From positions 193,893-257,892 of the forward strand of contig CAIVDS010000056.1 in the NCBI GenBank assembly GCA_903904685.1: DNA of 64,000 bases. The letters run 5' to 3'. The notes under the pieces are model-generated. The model worked only from the letters and a program-made list of their open reading frames with translations, did not search any database and was not told the DNA's origin. The DNA comes from an uncultured Verrucomicrobiota bacterium. Lineage in GTDB: Bacteria; Verrucomicrobiota; Verrucomicrobiia; Opitutales; Opitutaceae. Positions 45,644-55,961 of this stretch are shown here, piece by piece (position 1 is the first letter of the stretch; the number at the start of each line of letters is the position of its first letter). A program made the translations under genes and the position numbers.

Positions 45644-45684
45644 CCGAAAACTGAAGACGATATGCGCAGGTGAACGCCAAGTGA

Positions 45685-46062
45685 TTACTTGAGTTCGACC
45701 TTGGCGCCAGCGGCCTCGAGCTTTTTCTTGATCTCTTCGGCGTCGGCCTTCGAAGCGCCTTCTTTGACAGGCTTCGGAGCGGCTTCGACGAGATCCTTGG
45801 CTTCCTTGAGGCCCAGGCCTGTGATGGCGCGGACTTCCTTGATGACGCCGATCTTGTTCGCGCCGGCCTCGGTGAGGATGACGTTGAACTCGGTCTTCTC
45901 TTCGGCGACGACGGCGACGGCACCACCCGCAGGGGCGGCGGCGACGGCGGCGGCGGCGGAAACGCCCCACTTGCCTTCGAGGTCTTTAACGAGGGTGGCG
46001 AGGTCGAGGATGGTCTGAGCGGACAGCCACTCGATAACTTGGTCTTTGGTGATATTGCTCAT
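45685..46062 (-). CDS. rplL: 50S ribosomal protein L7/L12
   Basis: This encodes 125 residues. The N-terminal dimerisation helix pair is followed by an Ala/Gly-rich hinge (about residues 38-50). The factor-binding C-terminal domain reads [20 protein letters not shown] and [20 protein letters not shown]. It lies 147 nt after rplJ and 196 nt before rpoB. Confidence 0.97.
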   Translation of the reverse strand: MSNITKDQVIEWLSAQTILDLATLVKDLEGKWGVSAAAAVAAAPAGGAVAVVAEEKTEFNVILTEAGANKIGVIKEVRAITGLGLKEAKDLVEAAPKPVKEGASKADAEEIKKKLEAAGAKVELK

Positions 46063-46209
46063 GGTATTAATTTCCCGAGGCGACTAGCGGTTTCGAAAAA
46101 TGAAACACGTTTAAGGGACGTATCCCCTAGCCGGACTCTTTGGATTTTTTGCTTTTTGGATGCGACGACCGAAGCCGCCTCATCCTCAAAATTGGTTGAT
46201 AGGTTGGGT

Positions 46210-46701
46210 TTAGGCGGCGGGTTGCTCTTTTTTGACCTTGGCGTCGAGGAGACGCACGAAAGCACCGGCATTGCTGGTAAGCAGGCTGAGGAACTGCGAG
46301 CGCAGCACGTTGAACGGAGGCAGGTCGGCCATCACGGAGAGCTCCTTGGCAGAGAAGATTTTCTTCTGCAGGACGCCCACCTTGACTTCGAGCTTCTGCT
46401 TGTCGTCGAAAAATTTCTTAAGAATCTTAGCGACGCCGGCAGGGTTCTTGCCGCCAACGAGGATGGCCGTGGGGCCAACCAAGGAGGCCGCATCGAGTTC
46501 GGGCAGGCCGAGGGCCTTGGCGGCCACGCGGAGGGAACTATTCTTGACGACGTGGAACTCGGCGTTCTCGGCGGCCAGCTTGGCGCGGAGATCGGCGACG
46601 TCGGAAACGGTCACCTTGCTGAAGTTGGCGAGAATGACGTAATCGGACTTCTTGAGGTGCGTCTCGACTTCGCTGATCAGGTATTGTTTTTCGGCTCTCA
46701 T
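46210..46701 (-). CDS. rplJ: 50S ribosomal protein L10
   Basis: This encodes 163 residues. It anchors the L7/L12 dimers on the stalk. The N-terminal VETHLKKSDYVILANFSKVT and the NSSLRVAAKALGLPELDAAS segments fit the family. The C-terminal tail with FVRLLDAKVKKEQPAA is short. It follows rplA by 13 nt, so there is no separate leader of the E. coli type. Confidence 0.95.
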   Translation of the reverse strand: MRAEKQYLISEVETHLKKSDYVILANFSKVTVSDVADLRAKLAAENAEFHVVKNSSLRVAAKALGLPELDAASLVGPTAILVGGKNPAGVAKILKKFFDDKQKLEVKVGVLQKKIFSAKELSVMADLPPFNVLRSQFLSLLTSNAGAFVRLLDAKVKKEQPAA

Positions 46702-46714
46702 GGTATGGTTCCGA

Positions 46715-47410
46715 TTAGAATTTGCTGAACTCGGTGGAAGCGACGCAAACGCCGGGGCTCATCGAGGATGAGATGGCGATGGTCTTGATGTAGTTGCCCT
46801 TGAAGGACGCGGGTTTGGCCTTGTTGATGGCTTCGAGGACCGTCTGGGCGTTCTCGAGGATCTGAGCGGAAGTAAAGGAGCGCTTGCCGATGCCCACACC
46901 GATGTTGGCGGCCTTGTCCATCTTGAACTCCACGCGGCCGGCCTTGACGGCCTTGATGCCGGCGGGAATGTCGTCGGTCACGGTGCCGGATTTCGGGTTG
47001 GGCATGAGGCCCTTGGGACCGAGGACGCGGGCGAGCGTGCGGACCTGCTTCATGGCCTCGGTCGTCGCGATGGCGACGTCGAAGTCGAGCCAACCTTCGC
47101 TGACCTTCTTCATGAGATCGGCGAGGCCGGCTTCGTCGGCACCGGCCTTGAGGGCGACCTCAGGGGAATCGGTGAAAACGATCACGCGAACCTTCTTGCC
47201 GGAGCCATTGGGCAGCGGTGTGGTACCGCGCACCATCTGGTCGCCTTGCGAGGCGTCAACACCGAGGCGAACAGCGAGCTCGACGGTCTCGTCGAACTTG
47301 GCCTTCGGGAATTTGGAAAGGACTTCCACGGCTTCAGCCAAGGAATAACCTTTCGAGAGATCAGCGACGGTGACGGCGCTGCGGTAGCGTTTGCTTTGTT
47401 TTACGGGCAT
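46715..47410 (-). CDS. rplA: 50S ribosomal protein L1
   Basis: This encodes 231 residues. It forms the L1 stalk at the E site. Conserved parts include SLAEAVEVLSKFPKAKFDET, LGPKGLMPNPKSGTVTDDI and the C-terminal KPASFKGNYIKTIAISSSMSPG. An AGGAG lies about 8 nt before its ATG. It lies 70 nt after rplK. Confidence 0.97.
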   Translation of the reverse strand: MPVKQSKRYRSAVTVADLSKGYSLAEAVEVLSKFPKAKFDETVELAVRLGVDASQGDQMVRGTTPLPNGSGKKVRVIVFTDSPEVALKAGADEAGLADLMKKVSEGWLDFDVAIATTEAMKQVRTLARVLGPKGLMPNPKSGTVTDDIPAGIKAVKAGRVEFKMDKAANIGVGIGKRSFTSAQILENAQTVLEAINKAKPASFKGNYIKTIAISSSMSPGVCVASTEFSKF

Positions 47411-47480
47411 TGGTGACTCCTTGCGGTGCGAACGTCCTTGGAAGGACTCCCGCGGTGAGTTGGTTTATATGGCGGGAAAA

Positions 47481-47906
47481 TTAATCGCCGACTTCGATGC
47501 CCATGTTGCGGGCGGTACCGGCGATGATCTTGATGCCGGCGGCCTCGTCCTTGGCGTTCATGTCGGCCTTCTTGAGCTTCCAGATTTCGGCGAGCTGCTT
47601 CTTGGTGACCTTGCCGACCTTGTCTTGATTGGGCTTAGCAGAACCGGAGGCGATGTTGGCGGCCTTCTTGAGGAGAACCGAAGCGGGCGGCGACTTCAGG
47701 ATGAAGGTGAAGCTCTTGTCGGAGTAGACCGTGATGACGACCGGCAGAATCATGCCGTTCTGGTCCTTGGTCTTGGCGTTGAATTCTTTGCAGAATGCCA
47801 TGATATTGACGCCTTGGGCGCCAAGCGCAGGGCCTACGGGAGGCGCGGGATTAGCGGCACCGGCGGGCAGTTGGAGGCGGATGTAACCTTGGATCTTCTT
47901 GGCCAT
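47481..47906 (-). CDS. rplK: 50S ribosomal protein L11
   Basis: This encodes 141 residues from the ATG at 47906. It forms part of the GTPase-associated centre. The Pro-rich N-terminal segment [20 protein letters not shown] and the C-terminal rRNA-binding [18 protein letters not shown] are standard. The frame is open upstream but only antisense or out-of-frame sequence precedes the ATG. It follows nusG by 64 nt. Confidence 0.97.
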   Translation of the reverse strand: MAKKIQGYIRLQLPAGAANPAPPVGPALGAQGVNIMAFCKEFNAKTKDQNGMILPVVITVYSDKSFTFILKSPPASVLLKKAANIASGSAKPNQDKVGKVTKKQLAEIWKLKKADMNAKDEAAGIKIIAGTARNMGIEVGD

Positions 47907-47970
47907 GTGAGTAAAGGAGCGGTGTTGGATTAAGGATTCGAACAGTGGTAGGTTTGGAAAGATCGTCGTC

Positions 47971-48546
47971 TCACTCGGTGAGGCGTTGCACCTGCCAGTA
48001 TTCGAGCTCGACCGGGGTGAACCGGCCGAAAATGGAGACGGAAATCTTAAGCTTGCCACGGGCGGGATCGATCTCGTCGATGCGTCCGGTGAGATTGGCG
48101 AATGCGCCGTCGGTGATCTTGACCTCTTCGCCCAGTGCGTAGGAAATCTTAGGCACTTCCTTGCCGTTGGCCTCTTCGATGCGGGCCTTGATCTCGTCGA
48201 TCTCGGACTGGCGAAGCGCGGCAGGGGTTTCTCCGCCGACAAAGCCAATGACGCCAGCGACTTCCTTGACGAAATACCACGGTTTGTTGATGAGATGCTT
48301 ATCCTCAAAGAGGCGCATCTGAATGAACACATAGCCGGGATAGAGTTTGCGGGTCTTGGTGCTCTTCTTGCCGTTCTTGACCTCGGAAACGACTTCCGTG
48401 GGGAGGAGCACTTCGAAGACGTAGTCGTCGAGCTCTTCCACTGTTTTGAATTTCTCAATGTAGGCTTTCACCTTGTTCTCCTGACCGGAGAGCGTGTGAA
48501 GAGCGAACCATTGGACGCCTGCAGGCGTGATCGTTTGAGTAGACAT
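47971..48546 (-). CDS. nusG: Transcription termination/antitermination protein NusG
   Basis: This encodes 191 residues from the ATG at 48546. The NGN domain begins [20 protein letters not shown], and the C-terminal KOW domain reads [20 protein letters not shown]. It binds RNA polymerase and links it to Rho or to S10. The start lies 8 nt after secE, which supports MSTQTITP as the N terminus. Confidence 0.97.
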   Translation of the reverse strand: MSTQTITPAGVQWFALHTLSGQENKVKAYIEKFKTVEELDDYVFEVLLPTEVVSEVKNGKKSTKTRKLYPGYVFIQMRLFEDKHLINKPWYFVKEVAGVIGFVGGETPAALRQSEIDEIKARIEEANGKEVPKISYALGEEVKITDGAFANLTGRIDEIDPARGKLKISVSIFGRFTPVELEYWQVQRLTE

Positions 48547-48554
48547 GAGCGGTA

Positions 48555-48758
48555 TTAGCTGACCCAAGAAGTGAACAGATCGACGACTTGATACAGGGCA
48601 AAGTCGCTGATGCTAGTGAACATGCCGAGGATGAGGGCGGCCACGATGACCACGATGGTCGAATCACGCAATTCCGTGCGGGTGGGCCAAGTCGCTTTTT
48701 TAAGCTCATCGACCATCTCGCCAAAAAATATACGGGTGCTGCGGAAAGGATTTTTCAT
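48555..48758 (-). CDS. secE: Preprotein translocase subunit SecE
   Basis: This encodes 67 residues from the ATG at 48758. It is the short, single-helix SecE: an amphipathic EMVDELKKATWPTRTELRDS segment, then one transmembrane helix (IVVIVAALILGMFTSISDFA). It stabilises SecY. It starts only 9 nt after the encoded CCA of tRNA-Trp, so it must be on the same transcript as the tRNA. Confidence 0.95.
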   Translation of the reverse strand: MKNPFRSTRIFFGEMVDELKKATWPTRTELRDSTIVVIVAALILGMFTSISDFALYQVVDLFTSWVS

Positions 48759-48767
48759 CGGAAAACG

Positions 48768-48843
48768 TGGCAGGCGCGGAGGGAATCGAACCCCCAACCA
48801 ACGGTTTTGGAGACCGCTACTCTACCAATTGAGCTACGCGCCT
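48768..48843 (-). tRNA. trnW: tRNA-Trp (anticodon CCA)
   Basis: On the minus strand the acceptor stem AGGCGCG pairs with CGCGCCT, followed by discriminator G and an encoded CCA (48768-48770). The D stem/loop, the anticodon loop TCTCCAAAA with anticodon CCA, and the T arm GGTTCGATTCC are all clear. It stands between tuf and secE, a common arrangement. Confidence 0.96.
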
Positions 48844-48870
48844 ATGAGGGTGGTTTTTTAGACGACGCAG

Positions 48871-48896
48871 CCGAGGCCCCTTTGACAAGGCCTCGG
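48871..48896. repeat. Hairpin between tuf and tRNA-Trp
   Basis: CCGAGGCC (48871-48878) and GGCCTCGG (48889-48896) form a perfect 8-bp stem with a 10-nt loop. No T-run follows on the minus strand, so it may be a processing or pausing hairpin between the tuf mRNA and the tRNA. Confidence 0.5.
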
Positions 48897-48927
48897 CGAA
48901 CGTTTTCTAAACGGTTATCAGTGTGGA

Positions 48928-50118
<1,191 letters not shown>

Positions 50119-50205
50119 GTGGGTTGGAGATGATTGTTATTTTTGTGGGAAGGAGTGATGAGTTGACCTCTTGTTTTACGTCTTGAAGTCTGAAGACGTT
50201 GAATC

Positions 50206-50281
50206 TGGAGCCCAGAACCAGATTCGAACTGGCGACCTCGCCCTTACCAAGGGCGTGCTCTACCAACTGAGCTATCTGGGC
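50206..50281 (-). tRNA. trnT: tRNA-Thr (anticodon GGT)
   Basis: On the minus strand the acceptor stem GCCCAGA pairs with TCTGGGC, followed by discriminator T and an encoded CCA (50206-50208). The anticodon stem CGCCC/GGGCG closes the loop TTGGTAA with anticodon GGT. The T arm reads GGTTCGAATCTGG-like in the expected place. It precedes tuf by about 90 nt and probably begins the transcript. Confidence 0.96.
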
Positions 50282-50378
50282 ATAAAAAGAAAATGGTCAA
50301 AAACGAGAAAAGGAGCAGTGACCGTGACTCCCTGATTTTAGCCCGTCAACAGCAATTTTGGCCTTTTTCAGGGAAATG

Positions 50379-51104
50379 CTAAGGTCCTATTCTAAAGGCA
50401 TAGAATCCCGGCGTCAGCCGCGCGCCAATGCGCGCAACCTGAGTCAGCTGGGAACAGAAATAATCATCCACGTCATCAGAACCTGAGCTGACGGTGACGA
50501 CAAGACTGCCCACTTGACCAAAACGAGACACAGCTCCGAGCAACTCCATCGGCTGCCAGTCGCCTTGCGGTCCGTCGACCATATCAAGCGGAAGACTTAA
50601 AACGACCCTCCCACTGCCAGCCTCAAGAGCTTCCAAATAGCCAACCCGCAGTGGCAGTTTTCCTCCCGCTGAGTCCATCCGACCCAAAAATAACGGAGTC
50701 TCTCGTCTATCCACCATATCCAATCCCTCGACGGAGCTTGTTGGCGCGGCGATGAATGGGGGAAATTTCAAATGGGCATCACCCTCGGTAAAAATGAAGG
50801 GAGGCTTCAATGGCGTAAAAGGGCCGTCAGCATTATGCCGGGAATCAGCGAAAAACGCCGTCTGATTGCTATTCATAGCCGTCGGGAGGAACAGCGGAGT
50901 GGGATCGTAAGCCGCCAGTTGCTCGGCCAAGACTTCAGGCGTGCGCGAGGAATCGAGTTTCGTAAATCCCAGTGCTGGTAACAATGCCCGCTGCGACAAA
51001 TTGGCCGGCACCGGAGGAATTTGCAACCAGACGACCACGCCAACCACCCCCACGGCCACCGCCGCGCTGGCCAACACCCAAGGAAAACGTTGTTTGGCCG
51101 CCAT
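50379..51104 (-). CDS. Single-TM protein of unknown function downstream of ExbD
   Basis: This encodes 241 residues from the ATG at 51104. A GTG directly after the exbD stop would add 3 residues. One transmembrane helix lies at about residues 9-28, with a Pro-rich segment after it; the rest is predicted to be periplasmic. The C-terminal third is the most structured part: GDWQPMELLGAVSRFGQVGS, and a close with ARIGARLTPGFYAFRIGP. Its place after exbB-exbD and its topology resemble TonB, but the C terminus does not look like a TonB domain to me. It may be an accessory subunit of the ExbBD motor. No family was recognised. Confidence 0.7.
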   Translation of the reverse strand: MAAKQRFPWVLASAAVAVGVVGVVVWLQIPPVPANLSQRALLPALGFTKLDSSRTPEVLAEQLAAYDPTPLFLPTAMNSNQTAFFADSRHNADGPFTPLKPPFIFTEGDAHLKFPPFIAAPTSSVEGLDMVDRRETPLFLGRMDSAGGKLPLRVGYLEALEAGSGRVVLSLPLDMVDGPQGDWQPMELLGAVSRFGQVGSLVVTVSSGSDDVDDYFCSQLTQVARIGARLTPGFYAFRIGP

Positions 51105-51113
51105 GATAATCAC

Positions 51114-51557
51114 TCAAGGAGTCGCCTGCTGCTCGGACGGCTCGGCGGCAATTTGCACTCCCACGAAGCCAGCGTCATGAGCCATATCATAAATACTGGT
51201 GAGATCCTTGGTGGTGAGCGTCACATCCGCCTGCACCAAAAGCCTCAAGCCAGGATGCCCCTTGGCCCGCTCGATCAGCCAACTACGCAAACCAACAGAA
51301 TCCACCTTGGCTCCCTCGACGAAAATCAGATCGGTTCCCTTGATGGCGATAATTACATCCGCTGCGGCTGCACCCGCTAACGCGGTCGGCATCACCGGAA
51401 GCTTGAAATCAACACCTAGTCCCGGAGAGAGCACAAAACGCGATCCGAACAGGGCAAACATCAGCGCGGTCAGGCCGACACTCACATAAAACAGGGAGTC
51501 GAAATTCCTAGGAGGAGGCCGCAACCGGGACGAAAGATTAAGCGGACGCGTAATCAT
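51114..51557 (-). CDS. ExbD/TolR-type proton-channel subunit
   Basis: This encodes 147 residues from the ATG at 51557, which overlaps the exbB stop by 4 nt. The N terminus has one transmembrane helix at about residues 22-42 (FYVSVGLTALMFALFGSRFV). The periplasmic domain ends with LLVQADVTLTTKDLTSIYDM, the ExbD/TolR pattern for the second helix. The proton-carrying Asp usual in the helix is not obvious (an FGSRF stretch lies there), which may limit function. It pairs with the ExbB-like gene just upstream. Confidence 0.82.
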   Translation of the reverse strand: MITRPLNLSSRLRPPPRNFDSLFYVSVGLTALMFALFGSRFVLSPGLGVDFKLPVMPTALAGAAAADVIIAIKGTDLIFVEGAKVDSVGLRSWLIERAKGHPGLRLLVQADVTLTTKDLTSIYDMAHDAGFVGVQIAAEPSEQQATP

Positions 51558-52225
51558 GATTTCTCGGTGGTGACCGCCGAAACCGCGTCTGAAGGCTCGG
51601 CCTTGCGGTAGTCGATTAGCAAATACCGCATAATCTCGTTGCCCGCCCATTCGACATCGCGCACGAGGGACCGAACTCTACCGTGCAGGAAATGATACGC
51701 AAGATGCGCAGGAATCGCCACCACCAGACTGCCCGCCGTCGCCAGCAACGCCTGCCACATGCCCCGTGAAAGCGCCTGGGCCGTCGCGTATTGTCCGCCC
51801 TGCATGAAGTCTTGAAAGACAGTCGCCATGCCCAGCACCGTGCCCAGCAAACCGACCATCGGGGCGACCTGCGCGATCGCCGCGATCGAACCGAGCCGGC
51901 GCTCCAAGGCCGGCAACTCGACCACGGCGGCCTCCTGCACGACATAACGCATGTGCACCTCGTCATCGTGAGCATGGATCAACGCTGCCTTCACCACCGC
52001 CGCCACCGGCCCGGGCGTTTCCTCGCACAAGGTGAGAGCCTCCACGATCCGGCGTTTCGCGAGAATATTTTTAATGCCATCCACGAAAGCGGTGGACCGG
52101 ATCTGCCCGCGATGCAGATAAAAGGTTCGCTCGATAAACAGCACCAAGGCGATGACGGCCATCAGGACCAGCACCCACATCATGGGGCCTCCGCTAGTCA
52201 GAAGATTAAGATCAAACGGTGACAT
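51554..52225 (-). CDS. MotA/TolQ/ExbB-type proton-channel subunit
   Basis: This encodes 223 residues. Three hydrophobic helices are seen: MMWVLVLMAVIALVLFIERT at about 15-34, and two after the cytosolic loop, VAPMVGLLGTVLGMATVFQD and QALLATAGSLVVAIPAHLAY. The APxxGLLGTVxGM signature is that of ExbB/TolQ. With ExbD it uses the proton motive force to drive an envelope machine. It is followed by exbD with a 4-nt overlap and preceded by the large TPR gene, a common arrangement in this phylum. Confidence 0.92.
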   Translation of the reverse strand: MSPFDLNLLTSGGPMMWVLVLMAVIALVLFIERTFYLHRGQIRSTAFVDGIKNILAKRRIVEALTLCEETPGPVAAVVKAALIHAHDDEVHMRYVVQEAAVVELPALERRLGSIAAIAQVAPMVGLLGTVLGMATVFQDFMQGGQYATAQALSRGMWQALLATAGSLVVAIPAHLAYHFLHGRVRSLVRDVEWAGNEIMRYLLIDYRKAEPSDAVSAVTTEKS

Positions 52226-52287
52226 GAAAAAAGTTTAGATGCGGTTTGAGTGACGGGGTAAATGTTGAAGTGAACAACTGACACGGC

Positions 52288-54909
52288 TCACGGTTTGCCT
52301 CCGGAGCGAACGAAGCTCTCTTTGGCCAGTTTGGCAAAAGGTAGATTCTTGCGAAGGATCAAATCGTAAGCGTTGCGGGCTTGCTCAAGTTTGCCCTGCT
52401 GGGAAAGAAGATCGCCGTAACGCAGCAAGGTGCGCGCAATCCAGTAACGCCCCTTCACGCCCAATTGCGCAGTCTGGGTGTCATCCAAAAGAAACGTCGT
52501 CACGAGCGTCCACCACACCGTCAGTGCCCGCTCATTGTCCTTGTATTCCGGGTTGGCGCGGGTTGCCAGCAGATCGCCCAATTGGAAGGCCGCCTCCACC
52601 CGCATTTCCACCGATGCGGCCGGCAACTCCTGGATACGCTCGTAAATCGTGGCCGCGCTCTCAAAGTGTGATTGCGATTTATCCGAGGGCGTGATCTTGG
52701 AGCGATAACAAGCCGCCAACGCCATTTCCGCCAACAGCTCGCTAGGATGCTGCGCGTAATTGTTACGGATATAGAGATAAGTTTGCTCGGCGGCATCGAA
52801 AAGATTCAGCCGACGCTGGAGGTCGCCATGCTTCAGCGTCGCGAAAAAAACCAGATCGCTCTGCGGATAATATTGGATGATGCGGGCGAGAATAACGTCG
52901 GCCTGCTGGTAATATTTCGCCTCCCCTCGCCGCTCGGCATTGAGCGCGGCCCGATAAAGCGCGTAGGGCGCATAGGCGTGGTCCTTGAACGTATCGGCCA
53001 GCGTCGTGAGCAAGTCCTGCGCTTTGACGAAATTGTTCTTCTTCGCGTAGTAATCCGCCTCGTCGATATATGAATAGACGGCGGCATCCGTCTTCCCCAA
53101 CTCCGCGTGCTTACGGAGCGACTGCAGGAGTTCCAATGCGGCCTCCGGTTGGCCCAGTTGAAAATTGGCCTTGGCCTGCAACAAACGCGTGCTCGCCTCC
53201 ACCTCGGTGCGCAACGACGCCTCCAAACCATCGAGTGAACCCAGCAGGTTCTTCGCCAAATCGAGCGCGTCCTTGAGCTTACCCGCATCGAACAAGAGCT
53301 GCGCCTGCAACCATTTCAACCGCACCCGCAGATCCGGTGGCAAAGCGGACGATCCATTGCCGGCGTCCGCGATCAGCGCACTCACCCGCTGCAAGGCCCG
53401 GTCCATGCGGTTTCCGACCTGCAAGGCGCGCGCCAGCGCCCACTCCGTCTGCCAGCGATTGATCGCGTCGAACCGAGAATCGCGTTCAAACGCATCCAGC
53501 AACTTTCCCGCATCATCAAGCCGAGCGTCCTCGATCTCGGACCGCACGCGCTGCGACATCAAAACTCCCGCCGCAACACCCGGCGGAATTTCATTCAAAG
53601 CCGCGGCATAGGCATCGTCGGCGCTGCGAAAATCCTGCGCCCGAAAATGGGCCTCTGCCACCAACACGCCCAGCGAAGCGCGCAAATCCCCAGGCGGCTG
53701 CGCGTCCTTCGCCAGAGCAGCATAATCCGCCGCAGTGCGATAGCGGCGCTGCTCCCATGCCGCACCGGCCAGCACCCCGAGCGCGGCGGCTTTCAGAGGG
53801 GACCCGGGGAATTTTTCACGCAACGCCTTCGCAGCCGTCTCGGCTTGCGCATAGCTTTTGTCCTCCAGCGCCATCTGGGCGCGGACCAGCAGAATGTCCT
53901 CTAGAATCGGGTTCGCCGGCGCGGCGTTGATCAACACGTCCAGCTTCTCCAAAAACACCCCGCGCAAAAGCGTGTCCGACGAACCACGCGCCAGCAATTG
54001 CAACGCCACCCGTTGCAAATCGGGGTCACTCGCACCCGCCAACAATTCCTCAAGCGCCTTGCGGCCGGCACCGTCGCCCTGCACGCCGGCGATCAATCCA
54101 AGAAGCAGACGGAAATCATCCCCCGCCGCACGCTCGCCGAGAGGCAGCGACTGTATCTGCACGTTCAGGAAACCGACGGCTTCCGTCGTGCGGCCAAGCG
54201 CGGCCAGCATCACGGCATATTGGCGCGCATAACCGTAGCCGATTGTTTTGCCCTGATATCGCTCGAAGTTTTGCCGCAAGGCGGCCGCCTGCGCATCCGT
54301 CGCCTCGTCGAGGTGCAGCCGCGCCTGCTCCCGCGCCAGCATAAAACGCGCACGTTGCATGTCCGATACCGACGCGCCGAAAGCCTGCTGATACGCATCG
54401 CGGGCCTTGGTAAAATCCCCCGCTTCGTCGGACTGTTGACCCTGCAAAAAATAAAACCATCCGCGATCGGACGCCGCCAACTCCTCGACCTTCGTCGCCA
54501 CCAATTCAGCACGGGCCGCATCCGTCCGTTTGCCTCGCACCGCCACCAGTCCCGCCCGCAGGTGATAGGCTGCCGTAGGCAGCCCGAAATAGCTTTTCAA
54601 CGCCTGCCCCGCCTCGGCTGTTCGCCCATCATCCAGCAGGGCCGAGGTCAGATCCAGCACCAGTGCGTTACGCTCCGCACCCGTCGCTTGCGGTGCATCC
54701 AGCAGCTTCCGGTAAAGGTCCGCGGCGACGGACGGAAAACCAAGTTCGAGTGCGCGTCGCGCCGCGACAAACGTTCGCAGCCCTTCGCTCGAAGCGGCCG
54801 GCGCATCCGCCGTGGCCACCAACGGCGCGAACACGACCGACGGTTCCACGGCGCGCACCACCGACGCGGCAACGATCAACAGAGGAGTAAGCAAGATTCG
54901 GAACGACAT
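52288..54909 (-). CDS. Large exported tetratricopeptide-repeat protein
   Basis: This encodes 873 residues from the ATG at 54909, chosen because a signal peptide (MSFRILLTPLLIVAASVVRA) begins there; an upstream start would add 12 residues. The mature protein is helical throughout, with many 34-residue TPR-like units (for example AYAALNEIPPG-like and QADVILARIIQYYPQSDLVF) from about residue 40 to the end. It is predicted to be periplasmic and to scaffold protein contacts. It lies just upstream of exbB-exbD, so it may connect the motor to the outer envelope. The binding partner is unknown. Confidence 0.8.
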   Translation of the reverse strand: MSFRILLTPLLIVAASVVRAVEPSVVFAPLVATADAPAASSEGLRTFVAARRALELGFPSVAADLYRKLLDAPQATGAERNALVLDLTSALLDDGRTAEAGQALKSYFGLPTAAYHLRAGLVAVRGKRTDAARAELVATKVEELAASDRGWFYFLQGQQSDEAGDFTKARDAYQQAFGASVSDMQRARFMLAREQARLHLDEATDAQAAALRQNFERYQGKTIGYGYARQYAVMLAALGRTTEAVGFLNVQIQSLPLGERAAGDDFRLLLGLIAGVQGDGAGRKALEELLAGASDPDLQRVALQLLARGSSDTLLRGVFLEKLDVLINAAPANPILEDILLVRAQMALEDKSYAQAETAAKALREKFPGSPLKAAALGVLAGAAWEQRRYRTAADYAALAKDAQPPGDLRASLGVLVAEAHFRAQDFRSADDAYAAALNEIPPGVAAGVLMSQRVRSEIEDARLDDAGKLLDAFERDSRFDAINRWQTEWALARALQVGNRMDRALQRVSALIADAGNGSSALPPDLRVRLKWLQAQLLFDAGKLKDALDLAKNLLGSLDGLEASLRTEVEASTRLLQAKANFQLGQPEAALELLQSLRKHAELGKTDAAVYSYIDEADYYAKKNNFVKAQDLLTTLADTFKDHAYAPYALYRAALNAERRGEAKYYQQADVILARIIQYYPQSDLVFFATLKHGDLQRRLNLFDAAEQTYLYIRNNYAQHPSELLAEMALAACYRSKITPSDKSQSHFESAATIYERIQELPAASVEMRVEAAFQLGDLLATRANPEYKDNERALTVWWTLVTTFLLDDTQTAQLGVKGRYWIARTLLRYGDLLSQQGKLEQARNAYDLILRKNLPFAKLAKESFVRSGGKP

Positions 54910-55026
54910 GCGACCCGCAGACCTTGTTCGGTGCGGTGGAAACAATCAATCGCGTTGTAATAAGTTCCGCCTCGCTCCGCCGCCCGTCCTCGGCACACTT
55001 GGAACGACTTCTCAAACCTCATTATC

Positions 55027-55629
55027 ATGATCCCAACCCTCATTGTCCTCGGAGTTCTATTAGCCATCGCGGTCGTCCTCGGCCTCTGGATCACCGGCAT
55101 CTACAACGCCCTCGTCACCCTGCGAAATCGCTTCAAAAACGCCTACGCGCAGATCGACGTGCAGCTGAAGCGCCGCTACGATCTCATCCCAAATCTCGTC
55201 GAAACCGCAAAAGGCTACATGAAGCATGAGAGCTCCACTCTCGAAGCCGTCATCAAGGCTCGCAACATCGCCGCCGCCGCCGCGCAGACCGCCGCCGCCA
55301 ACCCCGCCGACGGCAACGCCATGAAAGGCCTGCTCTCCGCCGAGGCCGGCTTGGGCGGCGCGCTCTCCCGCCTCATGGTCGTCTCCGAGCAATACCCCGA
55401 CCTCAAGGCCAACCAAAACATGATGCAGCTCACCGAGGAGCTCACCTCCACGGAAAACAAGGTTTCCTTCGCCCGTCAGGCCTACAACGACAGCGTCATG
55501 ACCTACAACACGACCCGCGAAGTGTTCCCGAACGTCATCTTCGCCGGCATGTTTGGCTTCCAGCCCGCCGAACTCTTCAAGGTTGAAGACCCCGCCGAGC
55601 GCAACGCGCCCAAAGTATCGTTCACCTGA
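55027..55629 (+). CDS. LemA family protein
   Basis: This encodes 200 residues. One N-terminal transmembrane helix (IPTLIVLGVLLAIAVVLGLW) is followed by a long helical domain, with the signature NALVTLRNRFKNAYAQIDVQ and LKRRYDLIPNLVETAKGYMK. LemA proteins are membrane-anchored helical bundles of unclear function, often next to peptidases. Here an M48 metallopeptidase follows two genes later. Confidence 0.94.
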   Translation: MIPTLIVLGVLLAIAVVLGLWITGIYNALVTLRNRFKNAYAQIDVQLKRRYDLIPNLVETAKGYMKHESSTLEAVIKARNIAAAAAQTAAANPADGNAMKGLLSAEAGLGGALSRLMVVSEQYPDLKANQNMMQLTEELTSTENKVSFARQAYNDSVMTYNTTREVFPNVIFAGMFGFQPAELFKVEDPAERNAPKVSFT

Positions 55630-55650
55630 TCCGTTGCTCTCGTCAATGTC

Positions 55651-55959
55651 ATGCAGACTACGATGGACATCCACCAATTCAGTCATGGATTCGGCGGTCT
55701 GGCGCTGGCCTTTATCGCGCTGCTCATGTTCTTCGCCGCGCTGGGTTTGATCATCACCGCATTCTGGGTATGGATGCTTGTGGACTGCGCGAACTCACCG
55801 ATGGTCACCAGCGATAAGACCGCTTGGATTCTCATTATTTTATTTACCCATATTCTGGGCGCGGTGCTGTATTTTTTCATACCGCGCAGCGAGCGTCTGC
55901 GGGCGATCCGTTCATCCGTTGCTCGCAAGCCGTCCGATCCTCCACCCATGCCGCGCTAG
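55651..55959 (+). CDS. Small PLDc_N-type membrane protein
   Basis: This encodes 102 residues with two transmembrane helices at about residues 18-44 and 58-78. The AFWVWMLVDCANSPMVTSDK and the AWILIILFTHILGAVLYFFI segments match the phospholipase D N-terminal (PLDc_N) membrane domain, but no catalytic HKD domain follows. The family is found as a small stand-alone membrane protein in many bacteria. It lies between lemA and the M48 gene with short gaps, so it is likely part of the same unit. Confidence 0.85.
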   Translation: MQTTMDIHQFSHGFGGLALAFIALLMFFAALGLIITAFWVWMLVDCANSPMVTSDKTAWILIILFTHILGAVLYFFIPRSERLRAIRSSVARKPSDPPPMPR

Positions 55960-55961
55960 CC

